Assembly: GCF_016427605.1 (NCBI RefSeq)
Contig: NZ_JAELXQ010000009.1
Coordinates: 62,001 to 126,000 of the forward strand
Reading direction: 5' to 3'
Length of the DNA: 64,000 nucleotides
Origin: Ochrobactrum sp. Q0168
Lineage (GTDB): Bacteria > Pseudomonadota > Alphaproteobacteria > Rhizobiales > Rhizobiaceae
In this document: piece by piece, positions 9,638 to 19,611 of the stretch
Layout of the letters: each line of letters starts with the position of its first letter
Numbering within the stretch: the stretch's first letter is position 1
Translations under genes and position numbers: made by a program
Notes under the pieces: model-generated
Database searches by the model: none
The model's input: only the letters and a program-made list of their open reading frames with translations
Told to the model about the DNA's origin: nothing

Positions 9638-10501
9638 ATGAAACGTGGACGATCTCTGCCCTTTGTCTTTCTGGGGCCGCCCCTGATTATCCTGATGGTG
9701 CTGGCGCTTGTGCCAACCCTGTTTGCCATCAATATCTCTTTCCAGAACCGCACGCTTTCGCAGGGCATTTCGCACTATATCTGGTTCGAAAACTATGCGG
9801 CGCTCTTCAGCGATCCGCGTTTTCTGAATGCCTTATGGGTGTCGTTCAAATGGGAAGTGCTGACAGTCGCGCTGACCATGCTGGTCGGTCTCGGTTTGGG
9901 CATTGCGATGTTCGAGGCCGCAAGCGCGCGGATGCGCAATGTGCTGTGCATTCTCTTCATCATACCCGTCCTTCTGCCGCGTGTTTGTGCGGCCTTCGTG
10001 TGGAAATTTGCGTTCCATCCGCTCTATGGCGCGTTGACCTGGCCTGTGCGGGAATTGACGGGTGCGACGCCCGATGTTCTTTCCACACCATGGGGTGCCC
10101 TTCTGACGGTGGCATTCGTCGATGTCTGGCAATGGGGCTTGTTCTTTGCGGTCATCGTGCTGAAACTTTTGGAAGCGTTGCCACCGCAACCTATCGAAGC
10201 TGCACGGATCGACAAGGCGACACGCTGGGAGATCCATCGATACATCACGATACCGATGCTCAAAGTGCCACTGATAAGCCTGTTGCTCGTCAAGGCTATC
10301 GAGAGCTTGCGCTCTTTCGATCTGGTCTATGTCATGACACGAGGTGGTCCGGGCATCTCGACAGAAACGCTCGACATGTACGCCTATTCGCAAGGCTTCA
10401 TTGAATCGGGAAAGATTTCCTACGCGTCCTCCATGGCGGTCATCATGATGGTCCTGACGATCGTGGTCTTCACCGTCGCATGGAAGAGGCTGAACCGATG
10501 A
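9638..10501 (+). CDS. ABC transporter permease, polyol/sugar type (first of two)
   Basis: 287 residues from the ATG at 9638, preferred over 9572 because GAGGA (9626-9630) lies 7 nt upstream and the resulting start (MKRGRSLPFVFLGPPL) is typical of MalF/UgpA-type permeases. It has six hydrophobic segments and the cytoplasmic EAA loop (EAARIDKATRWEIHRYITIPML, about residues 188-209) that docks onto the ATPase. It pairs with the second permease, whose ATG overlaps its stop codon (ATGA). It forms the transmembrane channel for the substrate delivered by the 8249 binding protein. Confidence 0.92.
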   Translation: MKRGRSLPFVFLGPPLIILMVLALVPTLFAINISFQNRTLSQGISHYIWFENYAALFSDPRFLNALWVSFKWEVLTVALTMLVGLGLGIAMFEAASARMRNVLCILFIIPVLLPRVCAAFVWKFAFHPLYGALTWPVRELTGATPDVLSTPWGALLTVAFVDVWQWGLFFAVIVLKLLEALPPQPIEAARIDKATRWEIHRYITIPMLKVPLISLLLVKAIESLRSFDLVYVMTRGGPGISTETLDMYAYSQGFIESGKISYASSMAVIMMVLTIVVFTVAWKRLNR

Positions 10502-11316
10502 AGATTTCAACGCTGTTGCTACGAGGCGTTCTCTTTCTGGCGGCTGCACTTGTGGTGTTGCCGCTCCTCTGGACGCTCCTGAATGCCTTCAAGACCAACG
10601 CGGATTTGCTGGTCAGCACGCCGAAACTGATTTTCCAGCCGGTCTGGGACAATATGAGCTATGTGCTCAATCGCCGCTCGGTGGCGCGTGCGCTCACCAA
10701 TTCGGTCATCATCTGCTCGTCGGCGGTGGTGATTGGTGCGCTGCTCGGTGTACCGGCGGCCTATGTTATTGCACGCTACAAGAACCGGATAACGGCCGAG
10801 GCGCAGTTCTTCGTATTGTCGCTGCGTTTCCTGCCGCCCGTGGCTGTGGCCATTCCGATGCTTGTCATCTGGCTTAGTCTTGGTCTCTATGATACCCGTC
10901 TCTCGCTGATTGTGACCTATCTGATCACGACCGCCTCAATCACGATCTGGCTTTCCGTTCCAGCATTTGAACGCGTCAGCCTCCACGTTGAAGAGGCAGC
11001 GCGTGTGGATGGTCTCGGCCGTTACGCGACCTTCTTCCGTGTCGCCTTGCCGATTGCGCGGTTCCAGATATTCGGCGCTATAGCCTTTGCTTTTGTACTG
11101 GTCTGGAACGAGTTTTTGCTGGCCATGATGCTTACCACGTCGAATGCGAAGACGCTGCCGATCATTGCTTCGGAAATGTCCCAGCTCGGGATGAATGTTC
11201 CCTGGGGCATTCTGAACGCTGCTGTCGTCTTGCTCTCTCTGCCACCGCTAATCCTCCTTGGATTGCTTGCGGGTGGTCTCAATGCCGCTTTTTCAAAGAA
11301 ACAAAATCAGGACTGA
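10498..11316 (+). CDS. ABC transporter permease, polyol/sugar type (second of two)
   Basis: 272 residues from the ATG at 10498, which overlaps the stop of the previous permease by four bases (ATGA), implying translational coupling. It belongs to the MalG/UgpE-type binding-protein-dependent permeases: first hydrophobic segment at residues 5-25, then periplasmic [14 protein letters not shown] and further segments. The EAA loop ([21 protein letters not shown]) ends in the canonical LP and is closer to consensus than that of its partner. The dehydrogenase gene follows 4 nt after its stop. Confidence 0.92.
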   Translation: MKISTLLLRGVLFLAAALVVLPLLWTLLNAFKTNADLLVSTPKLIFQPVWDNMSYVLNRRSVARALTNSVIICSSAVVIGALLGVPAAYVIARYKNRITAEAQFFVLSLRFLPPVAVAIPMLVIWLSLGLYDTRLSLIVTYLITTASITIWLSVPAFERVSLHVEEAARVDGLGRYATFFRVALPIARFQIFGAIAFAFVLVWNEFLLAMMLTTSNAKTLPIIASEMSQLGMNVPWGILNAAVVLLSLPPLILLGLLAGGLNAAFSKKQNQD

Positions 11317-11320
11317 TCAA

Positions 11321-12367
11321 ATGAAAGCACTCGTTCTTGAGCGCGTTGGCGAACTCAATCTGCGGGATATCGACCTGCCAACCGAAATGGGAGCGGATGA
11401 TGTGCGCATCAAGCTCCATACGGTCGGCGTTTGCGGCAGCGACGTCCACTACTATACGCATGGTCGCATTGGTGATTTTGTCGTCAACGAACCGATGGTG
11501 CTCGGACACGAGGCTGCCGGCACGGTGATAGAGGTTGGAGCCAATGTCACCCATCTCAAGCCAGGTGATCGCGTCTGCATGGAGCCGGGGATTCCAGACC
11601 CGCTGTCGCGCCCGTCCAAGCTTGGCATTTACAATGTTGATCCAGCGGTCCGTTTTTGGGCCACGCCGCCGATCCACGGCGTTTTGTGCCCTGTTACGGT
11701 ACATCCGGCCAATTTCACCTATAAGCTGCCGGACAATGTTTCTTTTGCCGAGGGCGCGATGGTCGAGCCTTTCGCCGTCGGTATGCAGGCCGCAACCCGC
11801 GCGCGCATTTCTCCCGGCGATACGGCGGTGGTGACCGGCTGCGGCACCATTGGCATCATGGTCGCGCTGGCAGCGCTGGCAGGCGGTTGCTCCCGCGTGT
11901 TGATTTCCGATCTGTCGGAAGCGAAATTGAAGCTTGCCGAAACCTATGCGGGCATTACCGGTATCAATCTGCGCGAAGTGAATATCGCGGATGCCGTGAA
12001 TGAGGCCACCGAGAGCTGGGGTGCGGATATCGTCTTTGAATGCTCGGGCGCTCCCGCGGCAATTCGCGATCTGTTCAAGATCGTGCGTCCCGGCGGCACT
12101 GTCGTTCTGGTCGGTCTCCCGCCGGAGCCGGTGCTGTTCGATGTGTCGGGTGCGACCGCACGGGAATGCCGCATCGAGACCGTGTTCCGCTATGCCAACG
12201 TTTTCGATCGTGCTCTGGCGCTGATCGCCGCGGGCAAGGTGGATCTTAAGCCGCTGGTGTCCGGCACCTTCGCTTTCGATGATTCCATTGCGGCCTTCGA
12301 GCGTGCTGCCGAAGGCCGTCCAACAGATGTAAAACTTCAGATCATTCTCGATGCGGAGACAGATTGA
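11321..12367 (+). CDS. Zinc-type polyol dehydrogenase (xylitol/sorbitol dehydrogenase-like)
   Basis: 348 residues, medium-chain dehydrogenase/reductase. The catalytic zinc ligands are visible as Cys38 ([10 protein letters not shown]), His63-Glu64 (LGHEAAG) and Glu149 (MVEPFAVG). A Rossmann NAD(P) motif follows at about residues 170-180 ([10 protein letters not shown]). The pattern and the HGRIGDF stretch after the first zinc ligand are characteristic of sorbitol and xylitol dehydrogenases (EC 1.1.1.14 / 1.1.1.9), which oxidise a polyol to a ketose. The four cysteines of the structural-zinc loop are absent: the loop reads [15 protein letters not shown]. The gene lies inside the ABC operon between permease and ATPase, so it probably performs the first catabolic step on the imported polyol. 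The exact substrate is not determined. Confidence 0.88.
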   Translation: MKALVLERVGELNLRDIDLPTEMGADDVRIKLHTVGVCGSDVHYYTHGRIGDFVVNEPMVLGHEAAGTVIEVGANVTHLKPGDRVCMEPGIPDPLSRPSKLGIYNVDPAVRFWATPPIHGVLCPVTVHPANFTYKLPDNVSFAEGAMVEPFAVGMQAATRARISPGDTAVVTGCGTIGIMVALAALAGGCSRVLISDLSEAKLKLAETYAGITGINLREVNIADAVNEATESWGADIVFECSGAPAAIRDLFKIVRPGGTVVLVGLPPEPVLFDVSGATARECRIETVFRYANVFDRALALIAAGKVDLKPLVSGTFAFDDSIAAFERAAEGRPTDVKLQIILDAETD

Positions 12368-13422
12368 TGGCTACAGTTGAATGTCGGTCTATCCGCAAGG
12401 TCTATGGCACCCATGAGGTGATCGGGAATTTCAACCTGCGTATCCGCGATCATGAGTTTATCGTCTTTCTCGGGCCTTCCGGCTGTGGAAAATCAACATT
12501 GTTGCGCATGGTGGCCGGGCTGGAAGACATCACCGGCGGCGATCTTCTGATCGGGGATCAGCGCGTGAACGACCGAGACCCCGGTGATCGTGGCATCGCC
12601 ATGGTGTTCCAGAACTATGCGCTTTATCCGCATATGTCGGTCCGTGAGAATATCTCATTCGGGCTGGAACGGGGGGGGGTGGGCAAGCAAGCCATCGACG
12701 AACGCCTGACGCCGGTTGTTGAGGCGCTTGGGCTGCAGCCCTATCTTGCCCGTAAACCAACGGAGCTTTCCGGTGGCCAGCAGCAGCGCGTGGCCATCGC
12801 GCGTGCCATGATCAAAACGCCGGATGTGTTCCTGTTTGATGAACCGTTGTCAAATCTCGATGCAAAATTGCGGGGCAGCCTGCGCGTTGAAATCGCGCGG
12901 CTTCACCGCGATCTCAAGACAACCAGCATCTACGTTACCCATGACCAGCTCGAAGCCATGACGCTGGCCGACCGGATCGTCCTGATGAAGGATGGCCGCA
13001 TCGAGCAGATGGGTACGCCTGAGGAAATCTATCATACGCCTGCGACCTTGTTCGCAGCAGGCTTTATCGGTACGCCCAACATGAATTTTTTCCAGATGCG
13101 TGCCGCCGATGGAATGCTTGGGGACGAAACGCTTCGGCTTGCAGCGCCTTTCGCGGTTCAGCCGGAGAATGTCACGGTCGGTATCCGCCCTGGCGCGTTT
13201 CGGCTCAACGATACCGGCGGTATGATCCGAGGACAGGTGGAACGCAACGAGTTTCACGGAGAAACGCGATTGGTGACGTTGCGAACAGGACCGCACGAAT
13301 TCAACATAACCGTTCCATCCGCCGTGCGCCTGACTGAAGGGCAAACGGTCGGTGTCGATATCAATCCCGCTGATCTGCACATCTTCGACACTGCGACGGA
13401 GCAACGCATTGTAGCTGCATAG
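12367..13422 (+). CDS. ABC transporter ATPase, MalK/UgpC type
   Basis: 351 residues. The ATG at 12367 overlaps the dehydrogenase stop by one base. Walker A (GPSGCGKST) is near residue 38, the signature LSGGQQQR near residue 135, Walker B ([12 protein letters not shown]) and the H-loop (YVTHDQ) follow, and a C-terminal regulatory OB-fold domain of about 110 residues marks it as CUT1 family. It drives import through the two upstream permeases and closes the operon. The gene contains an unbroken run of nine G residues at 12671-12679 (codons for ERGGVGK), which could be prone to slippage; the frame is intact in this copy. Confidence 0.93.
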   Translation: MATVECRSIRKVYGTHEVIGNFNLRIRDHEFIVFLGPSGCGKSTLLRMVAGLEDITGGDLLIGDQRVNDRDPGDRGIAMVFQNYALYPHMSVRENISFGLERGGVGKQAIDERLTPVVEALGLQPYLARKPTELSGGQQQRVAIARAMIKTPDVFLFDEPLSNLDAKLRGSLRVEIARLHRDLKTTSIYVTHDQLEAMTLADRIVLMKDGRIEQMGTPEEIYHTPATLFAAGFIGTPNMNFFQMRAADGMLGDETLRLAAPFAVQPENVTVGIRPGAFRLNDTGGMIRGQVERNEFHGETRLVTLRTGPHEFNITVPSAVRLTEGQTVGVDINPADLHIFDTATEQRIVAA

Positions 13423-13689
13423 GGGTCGGGAACCGCAATTGTATATAGGACTTGATCTGGGACCACCGGGTCTCAAGGGTGAAACAGAGAGTTCTTAACC
13501 TTCTGCTTTGGATTTCCAGTCAACAATTTGCGGAACTCCACTGCATAGGGTCGATAGCTGGATATTCATAAAGAATGCCCTTTTGAGGGGGAATGGATTT
13601 ACTCCATTGCGACAAGTATCAGTGTTCGCCCATGCTAGATTCCGCGCGCTCCGAACAATAGTGGAACTGCGGTGAAAACCGCCAGTAGG

Positions 13690-14325
13690 ATGTGAACCGC
13701 GCCGTTCGGATGGTGACGGAACATGAAGCCGAGCATCCATCTTGGTGGCGGCAGTATCATTCATAGCTGCCAAGATCGGTTGTTCTGCGCATACCTTCCG
13801 TGAGTGGGTGAAAAAAGCCGATGTTGACAGCGGCAAAGGAGCGGATCTTCCAAGCGATGTCGCCGAGAAGATGAAGGCCCCTGAGCGGGAGAATCGCGAG
13901 CTTCGTCAGGCCAATGAGATTTTGCGCCAGGCGTCGGCTTATTTTGCCCTGGCGGAACTCGACCGCCCACTCGAGCGATGGCTTCCTTCATCGATGAACA
14001 CCGCTCAAAGTTCGGGGTCGAGCCGATCTGCATGCTACTGCCGATTGCCCCGTCCACTTACCATGACGCCATCGCCAAGCGCACGGACGTGGACCGTCTA
14101 CCGGCCCGCACTCGTCGCGACGCGGCCATGAAGGTCGAGATACGCCGAGTGTTCAATGACAATTTCCAAGGCTACGGCGTGCGGAAAGTATGGCGGCAGT
14201 TGCAGCGGGAAGGCTTCGACATAGCTCGATACACTGTTTCTCGGCTTATGCGAATGATTGGGCTTCATATTCGGCCTGTTGTAACTGCAAGCGGGCGGCA
14301 TGAGATTCATTGGTGGATTTGACGA
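13690..14325 (+). mobile_element. IS3-family insertion sequence remnant (orfA and 5' part of orfB)
   Basis: Two plus-strand pieces can be read. The orfA piece has a helix-turn-helix and leucine-zipper pattern (AAKIGCSAHTFREWVKKA, then ENRELRQANEILRQASAYFA). Its N-terminus (VRMVTEHEAEHPS) is in another frame, broken by a frameshift near 13745. The orfB piece begins in an overlapping frame (MASFIDEHRSKFGVEPICMLLPIAPSTYH, then FNDNFQGYGVRKVWRQL) and is cut at about 14322, before the DDE catalytic core. Orientation and the orfA/orfB overlap are those of IS3 elements using programmed frameshifting. It is not functional. Nothing recognisable precedes it at 13423-13690 or follows it up to 14510. Confidence 0.8.
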
Positions 14326-14510
14326 CAACCGCGCTCCCCACCCTTCCCAGGATGAAAGGTAAACATACCGAGAATGCGTCCTCAGCTCTCATTTTGCGGT
14401 AGCGGATAGTCGTCCGCGTTGAGGACCCAATCGGTTTTGAGCGAAAAATCCATCCGAGGCGGGCAAAAATATCCACGAGATCGTTCCGGTCTTCGCTCTG
14501 GTCGCAGGGC

Positions 14511-15767
14511 TCAATCCCGAATTGATGTCAGCACCCTGTCGAAATGCGCGATCTCTTCCGCCGTATTGTAGTGCACCAGCGTTGCCCGAAGCGCACCGCT
14601 ATCCATGCTGAGCCCCAGCCTCGCCATCAGTCGCGGCGCGAACAGGTGACCATCGCGGATCATGATGCCAGCATCCGCCATGGCCTGAGCAATATCGGCT
14701 GGCTGCTTGCCCGGTAGGTTGAAGCAGAAAGTGGGCACACGTTCGCCAATGCGCGCCTCGTCCGCAATGCCATGGATGATGGCGTCGTGTGATTTCAGGA
14801 CCCCGAGGAGAGAAAGCGACAGCGTTTTTTCATAAGCACTGATAGCTGCCATGCCAGCCACCAGATTGGCGCGGCGCGACTTTTCGGATGACGCCTCAAA
14901 GTTGCGGCCAAGCGTTTCCAGATAGTCGACTGCAGCACCCATGCCGACAGCATTTTCATAAGTGAAGGTGCCGACTTCGATCTTGTGTGGAGGCACGTCG
15001 GGGATGAAGTCTTCCTTGAATGTCGGCAAGGCCCTGAGAAGCTCGAACCGGCCCCAGAGAAAGCCCATATGCGGCGAGAAATTTTTGTATCCCGAGCAGA
15101 CCAGATAGTCGCAATCCCAAGCCTGAACGTCGATCAGACCATGCGGTCCATAATGGACGGCATCCAGAAAAACTTCAGCGCCCGCAGCGTGCGCCAGTTC
15201 CGCGACGCTACGCACATCGACAAGCGAGCCGATGGAATGCGAGGCCACCGTGACGGCTACCAGGCGTGTGCGTTGGTTCAGCAGCGGCTTCAGGTCATCG
15301 ACATGCAGATTGCCGTCTTCACGCATCCTCCACCAGACGCATTTCACGCCCTGACTTTCAAGCGCCAGCCAGGTCGAAATATTGGCATCATGATCCATGT
15401 CGGTAATGACAATCTCGTTGCGTTGCTCGATCATTCTGGCGATGCCCAGGCTGACCAGTCGGATAAAGGAGGTCGCATTCATGCCGAAAGAAATCTCGGC
15501 TGGATCATAGGCGTTGACGAGAATGGCAACGCTCTGGCGCGCCTCAGCTATAGCCTGATCCACCGCGCGGCTCGATGCATATCGCCCTCCCCGCTGCACC
15601 ATGCGGTGCAGCATGTGGTTGCTGACCGCGTCGATAACGCCTTGAGGTACCTGCGCGCCAGCACCATTATCAAAGAAGACCGGATTGCCCGGCAGGGATA
15701 AAGCCGGAAAATGAGCGCGCACGCGGTCCACCGGAAACGCTCCGGCGCTTTCAAAAGCTGTAGGCAT
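14511..15767 (-). CDS. Class V aminotransferase / cysteine desulfurase-like PLP enzyme
   Basis: 418 residues from the ATG at 15767, chosen for GGGAG 8 nt upstream; the longer frame to 15890 would translate through the repeat at 15811. The opening ([13 protein letters not shown], then [16 protein letters not shown]) and the end match the cysteine desulfurase-like subgroup related to TIGR01976. The PLP lysine is in [13 protein letters not shown], about residue 228, and the cofactor aspartate in [12 protein letters not shown]. It is the last gene of a minus-strand group holding an amino-acid ABC transporter and a second class V-type enzyme. It may act on an imported amino acid or sulfur compound; the reaction is not known. 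Confidence 0.82.
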   Translation of the reverse strand: MPTAFESAGAFPVDRVRAHFPALSLPGNPVFFDNGAGAQVPQGVIDAVSNHMLHRMVQRGGRYASSRAVDQAIAEARQSVAILVNAYDPAEISFGMNATSFIRLVSLGIARMIEQRNEIVITDMDHDANISTWLALESQGVKCVWWRMREDGNLHVDDLKPLLNQRTRLVAVTVASHSIGSLVDVRSVAELAHAAGAEVFLDAVHYGPHGLIDVQAWDCDYLVCSGYKNFSPHMGFLWGRFELLRALPTFKEDFIPDVPPHKIEVGTFTYENAVGMGAAVDYLETLGRNFEASSEKSRRANLVAGMAAISAYEKTLSLSLLGVLKSHDAIIHGIADEARIGERVPTFCFNLPGKQPADIAQAMADAGIMIRDGHLFAPRLMARLGLSMDSGALRATLVHYNTAEEIAHFDRVLTSIRD

Positions 15768-15810
15768 CGAGGTACTCCCAAACGAATGTCGGTACCGCTT
15801 TCGCGGCGAA

Positions 15811-15910
15811 AGCACATCCCGAAAAGTGCGAAGCGGTTTTTGGATGAGATGTGCATAAAACAAAGGGTTAGAGCGGTTACAACCACTCAACGTTCAATGA
15901 AACCGCTCTA
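15811..15910. repeat. About 100-bp palindromic repeat, copy 1 (Bru-RS-like)
   Basis: It closely matches 35050-35150, sharing AGCACATCCCGAAAAG, GCGAAGCGGTTTT, AGATGTGCATAAAA and CCGCTCTA. Each copy can fold into two hairpins: GCACATC pairs with GATGTGC, and GAGCGGTT pairs with AACCGCTC. The right end supplies the TAG stop of the ATPase gene that follows on the minus strand (15908-15910). The size and structure resemble the Bru-RS palindromes described in Brucella; identity with that family is not verified. Confidence 0.8.
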
Positions 15911-16672
15911 ATGCATGATCTGTTGGAGGAAAGCGGCGGCCCGCTCGCTCTTCGGCGCGGTGAAGAAATCCTGCGGCTTGGCTTCCTCGCAGATCGCGCC
16001 GTGATCCATGAAGATTACCCGATCGGCAACCCGACGGGCAAAGCCCATTTCATGGGTCACGACCAGCATGGTCATACCGTCTTCGGCGAGCGAAATCATT
16101 GTATCGAGCACTTCGCCCACCGTTTCCGGATCAAGCGCTGAAGTTGGTTCGTCGAACAACATCACCTTGGGCTGCATACAGAGCGACCGCGAAATCGCCG
16201 CGCGTTGCTGTTGGCCGCCCGAAAGCTGCGAAGGATAACGATCAGCCAGATGGCCGATGCGCACACGCTCGAGATACTTGCGGGCGAGCTCCTCGGCTTC
16301 TTTTTGCTGGATTTTCTTCACCGTCATCGGGGCGATGGTGCAGTTTTCGAGGATCGTCAGATGCGGAAACAGATTGAAATGCTGGAACACCATGCCAACC
16401 TCGCGGCGGATTGCGTCCAGCTGTGGACCCTTGCCGTTAAGCTCTATACCGTCAACGACGATCGAGCCGCTTTCGTGCTTTTCCAGTTGATTGATGCAGC
16501 GGATGGTTGTCGATTTTCCCGAGCCAGACGGCCCGCAGATCACGATGCGCTCGCCTTTCGCAACGGAGAGGCTGACATCGCGAAGCGCGTGATAATCACC
16601 GTACCACTTGTTGATGCCACGCATGATGATGGCTGGTCGGTCGGTCGATTTTTCGGAGATCTTATCGGTCAT
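15908..16672 (-). CDS. Amino-acid ABC transporter ATPase (GlnQ/HisP type)
   Basis: 254 residues with Walker A ([15 protein letters not shown]), the PAAT-type Q-loop ([20 protein letters not shown]), signature [15 protein letters not shown], Walker B ([16 protein letters not shown]) and H-loop ([10 protein letters not shown]). These are the consensus motifs of the polar amino-acid uptake family. It sits 23 nt after the permease gene and 64 nt before nothing but the repeat; its stop codon TAG is contributed by the palindromic repeat at 15811-15910. It energises the transporter formed by 16696-17373 and 17446-18234. Confidence 0.93.
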   Translation of the reverse strand: MTDKISEKSTDRPAIIMRGINKWYGDYHALRDVSLSVAKGERIVICGPSGSGKSTTIRCINQLEKHESGSIVVDGIELNGKGPQLDAIRREVGMVFQHFNLFPHLTILENCTIAPMTVKKIQQKEAEELARKYLERVRIGHLADRYPSQLSGGQQQRAAISRSLCMQPKVMLFDEPTSALDPETVGEVLDTMISLAEDGMTMLVVTHEMGFARRVADRVIFMDHGAICEEAKPQDFFTAPKSERAAAFLQQIMH

Positions 16673-16695
16673 CGTAGAAACCAGTTTTGTCGGCG

Positions 16696-17373
16696 TTAGC
16701 GCGCAGTCTTTGCGGTAGCGCTGCGCTTTTCGAGATAGCCGACCAGACGAACCATCGGCCAGAGAAACGCGAAATAGATAATTGCGGCGCCAATCAAAGG
16801 CGTGGGGTTGGCCATCAGCGCTTGCGTGTCATTGGCCTGCTTGAGCAGGTCGGGCATGGCAACGACTGAGGCGAGCGCCGTATCCTTGAACGTCGAGATA
16901 CAATTCGAGGTCAGTGGTGGCACCATCACCTTGAGCGCCTGCGGAAGAATGATTTTACGCATCGCTTGCCAGAAAGGCAGGCCCAGTGAGACGGCGGCTT
17001 CGAACTGCCCCTTTGGCACATTTTCGATGCCCGCGCGGCAGACTTCAGCCGTAAAGGCGGCGAGCACCATGGAAAGCGCCAGCGTCGCCGAGGTGAAGGA
17101 GGAAAACGAAATGCCGACGAAAGGCAGTGCGTAATAGATCAGGATCAGCACCACCAAAACGGGCAACGCCCGGAAGATATCGATATAGCCGATGGCGATA
17201 TATTGAAACGGTTTGGGCGCATAGAGGCGCACAAAGCAAAGAAGCAGGCCGAAAAGACTGCCGAAGAAAATAGCGGTCACGCCCAAAAGCAGGGTATTGC
17301 CGAGCCCAAGCAGCAGGATGGGAAAGGACCGGACGAGAATGTCCCAATTGAAAAACGTTTCGATCAGACCCAT
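16696..17373 (-). CDS. Amino-acid ABC transporter permease (HisM/GlnP type)
   Basis: 225 residues with five hydrophobic segments. The N-terminal layout ([29 protein letters not shown]) is that of the His/Glu/Gln/Arg/opine permease family, and the cytoplasmic loop ([29 protein letters not shown]) is the diagnostic EAA motif. Only one permease gene is present, so a homodimer is likely, as in GlnP. It lies between the binding-protein gene (72 nt) and the ATPase gene (23 nt), in the same direction. Confidence 0.93.
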   Translation of the reverse strand: MGLIETFFNWDILVRSFPILLLGLGNTLLLGVTAIFFGSLFGLLLCFVRLYAPKPFQYIAIGYIDIFRALPVLVVLILIYYALPFVGISFSSFTSATLALSMVLAAFTAEVCRAGIENVPKGQFEAAVSLGLPFWQAMRKIILPQALKVMVPPLTSNCISTFKDTALASVVAMPDLLKQANDTQALMANPTPLIGAAIIYFAFLWPMVRLVGYLEKRSATAKTAR

Positions 17374-17445
17374 GGCGTCAATCCGGAAATCCTGAGGTGG
17401 TTTGAGAGCCGGCTGCGTCAGATACTGCGACGCAGCCGTACGCGT

Positions 17446-18234
17446 TTACTGTGCGGATGGAACCGGCATCGGTTTGACGGTCGAAGTGCCAGCATCCGGT
17501 TCGACACCGAACCACTTCTTGTGGATGGCGGCCAAGGTGCCGTCTTCCTTCATTTTGGAAATCGCGTCATTCACCTTAGGCAGGATTTCGAGGTCCTTCT
17601 TGGCCATCATGGCGAAGCGTTCACCTGTCGGGATACGAACGAGAACCTTCAGGGCCGGCATTTTCTTGATCGCATACTGGAAGCCGGCCAGCTCACCGGC
17701 ACCACCGACAATTCGACCAGTCTGCACGTCGAGCAGCAGATCCTGTTGAGCCGCATAGCTTTTGACTTCAGCAATGCCAAGCTTTTCGGCGTTTTCCTTT
17801 GCCCAGCTTTCGCCGGTGGTGCCGGCAACGACGCCGATTACCTTACCGTTGAGGTCTTCCAGTGTATTGACCGGAGAATCAGCTTTGCCGACGATTGTGC
17901 CGTCGCTGTCGTAATATGGCTGGGTGAAGGACTGCGTCTTCAGGCGTTCATTCGTGACCGAAATGGATGAGATCGCGAAATCGATACGGCCAGAACTGGT
18001 GGCCGCAAAGAGCGCCTGAAAGCCAAGGGGCTGGAATTCGACATCCATGCCAAGCCTCTTTGCAGCTTCGGTCGCGACATCGACCTCGAAGCCTTCAAAA
18101 ACGCCCTTCTCGTTCTTGAATTCCCATGGCGGGTTGGCGGCATAGGAGCCGACAACAATCTTGCCGTCCGCAAAGGCGGACGAAACCATAAACGACAGTG
18201 CTGCGGCTGTCAGAATAGCGACTTTCTTAAACAT
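17446..18234 (-). CDS. Amino-acid ABC transporter periplasmic binding protein (family 3)
   Basis: 262 residues with a 22-residue signal peptide (MFKKVAILTAAALSFMVSSAFA). The mature part opens with the family-3 pattern IVVGSYAANPPWEFKNEKG, then FEGFEVDVATEAAKRLGMDVEF and the ISSISVTNERLKTQSFTQPYY ligand-site motif, and GKVIGVVAGTTGESWA in lobe 2. The aromatic ligand-cage positions and the missing basic residue of the arginine binders do not allow a firm prediction of the ligand. It is cotranscribed with the two other ABC genes and with PLP enzymes, so the substrate is probably an amino acid degraded by them. Confidence 0.92.
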   Translation of the reverse strand: MFKKVAILTAAALSFMVSSAFADGKIVVGSYAANPPWEFKNEKGVFEGFEVDVATEAAKRLGMDVEFQPLGFQALFAATSSGRIDFAISSISVTNERLKTQSFTQPYYDSDGTIVGKADSPVNTLEDLNGKVIGVVAGTTGESWAKENAEKLGIAEVKSYAAQQDLLLDVQTGRIVGGAGELAGFQYAIKKMPALKVLVRIPTGERFAMMAKKDLEILPKVNDAISKMKEDGTLAAIHKKWFGVEPDAGTSTVKPMPVPSAQ

Positions 18235-18297
18235 GGTTCCTCTCTGGACTTCGTGTCTCTGATTATGGTCGATGGTTATCTGCGCCTGTCACCTGCA

Positions 18298-19428
18298 TCA
18301 GACATTTCGTTTCTGCACGATGCGTTCAAGTGCGGTGAATAGGTGATCGACCGCATCGGAAGACGTAACCCAGCCTGGCGATAGCCGCATGGTACTGCCG
18401 CGTGCATCGCAATAGATTTTCTGGTCGCGCAGCGCCGATACAACCGCTGCCGGAACGACATCGGCTGGCAGGGTCAGCATTACGCTGCCGCCGCGCCGGG
18501 CATCGTCAACTGGCGAAACGAGTTTCCAACCAAGATTCTGTGCCCGCTCGATGATGGCATGGGCGCTGGCCAGATTGTTCGCCCGGATGGTGTCGACCCC
18601 CTGCTCCATCGCCCACTGGATACCTGGCAAAGACGCGACGGACGCCAGGATCGCTGGCGTCCCATGATCCAAACGTCGCGCATCACCTGCATAGGAAAAC
18701 CCGTCCAGATCCCAGGAAAACGGATTTTCCTGACTGAACCAGCCGCGAAGCTCTGGCCGCAGATCAGCCAGCAACGATGGTGTGACCTGTACGATCCCAG
18801 CTCCCGAAGCACCGCACAACCATTTCAGCGACGTGGAAACGACAAAATCCGGCTCGACCCTCTTCACCGAGAATGGCAATACGCCAACGCCTTGCGTGAT
18901 ATCGACACCAACCAGCGTCCCCATCGCGCGGCCATGCGCACAAAGCGCCTCGACATCCACCTTATGCGAGGTGGTAGATGACACGAATGTCAGCAGCGCA
19001 ACGCCGACATCGTCCTGCCAGCGGGCTATAAAATCCTCGTCGCGCACCCACGCTTCGCCGGGACGCATCGGCACGGTGTCCAGCGTGAACCCAAATCGCT
19101 TCGCTATCCCGGCCAGCATGAAATGTAGACTAGGGAAACAATCGGCGGCGACAAGCAGCCGCTTACCGCGCAGCCGCTCTTCTGGGAGGGCGCCGATGAT
19201 GCTGTATAGCGCCGTGGTGACATTCTCGGCAGTCGTCAGCGAACCCGCTGGTGCATCGATCACATTCCGCCAGGCATCGATGAAAGTCTGACGCACAGCG
19301 AGCGCGGCTGGCCATTGACCATCGTCCTCCGCCGACCAAATGGCTGAGAAAGCGGATAAAGCTTCCGCCATCTTTTCCGCCTTACCGGGGAAAGTGCCGA
19401 TCGAATGATAGAGGAAATAGTCAGACAT
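18298..19428 (-). CDS. Kynureninase-like fold-type-I PLP enzyme
   Basis: 376 residues. The sequence carries class V signatures: DITQGVGVLPFSVKR with the cofactor aspartate, FVVSTSLKWLCGASGAG with the Schiff-base lysine, and late LDHGTPAI and SMRLSPGWVTSSDAVD motifs that resemble kynureninase and related selenocysteine lyase-like proteins. It is shorter than bacterial kynureninase (about 410-420 residues) and lacks clear tryptophan-catabolic neighbours, so a different substrate is likely. It is the first gene of the minus-strand operon with the amino-acid ABC system. A perfect palindrome TTTTGATCAAAA lies 16 nt upstream of its start codon. Confidence 0.75.
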   Translation of the reverse strand: MSDYFLYHSIGTFPGKAEKMAEALSAFSAIWSAEDDGQWPAALAVRQTFIDAWRNVIDAPAGSLTTAENVTTALYSIIGALPEERLRGKRLLVAADCFPSLHFMLAGIAKRFGFTLDTVPMRPGEAWVRDEDFIARWQDDVGVALLTFVSSTTSHKVDVEALCAHGRAMGTLVGVDITQGVGVLPFSVKRVEPDFVVSTSLKWLCGASGAGIVQVTPSLLADLRPELRGWFSQENPFSWDLDGFSYAGDARRLDHGTPAILASVASLPGIQWAMEQGVDTIRANNLASAHAIIERAQNLGWKLVSPVDDARRGGSVMLTLPADVVPAAVVSALRDQKIYCDARGSTMRLSPGWVTSSDAVDHLFTALERIVQKRNV

Positions 19429-19443
19429 CTCAGACCTCGAATA

Positions 19444-19455
19444 TTTTGATCAAAA
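19444..19455. promoter_or_regulatory. Candidate GntR operator, TTTTGATCAAAA
   Basis: A perfect 12-bp palindrome immediately upstream of the kynureninase-like gene (start 19428). Its 10-bp core TTTGATCAAA recurs at 20385-20394 between the GntR gene and the aminotransferase gene. GntR/FCD regulators typically bind short palindromes with a few central bases, so autoregulation of the whole locus is a reasonable inference. Confidence 0.55.
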
Positions 19456-19552
19456 GATCACAGTATTCGGATGACGTCAATCCAGTCGCCTGAGCGGACC
19501 GCACAATTGTATTCAGCTCAGTACCGAAAACAAAATAAACCATTGATTCGTA

Positions 19553-19566
19553 TAGAATTAATTCTA
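19553..19566. promoter_or_regulatory. Perfect 14-bp palindrome TAGAATTAATTCTA
   Basis: It lies between the promoter of the minus-strand PLP/ABC operon and the 3' end of the GntR gene, about 125 bp upstream of the operon start. It may be a second regulator site or part of the upstream promoter region. It lacks the GC-rich stem and U-tract of a terminator. No function is established. Confidence 0.3.
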
Positions 19567-19611
19567 AAACAGAATGCGGGCAACGCCCATGTGGAAGCAG
19601 CGTCTGGAATA

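Noticed and set aside
18298-19428. Assignment as true kynureninase (kynU)
   Set aside because: The length is short, no tryptophan-pathway genes are nearby, and the transporter context suggests another amino acid.
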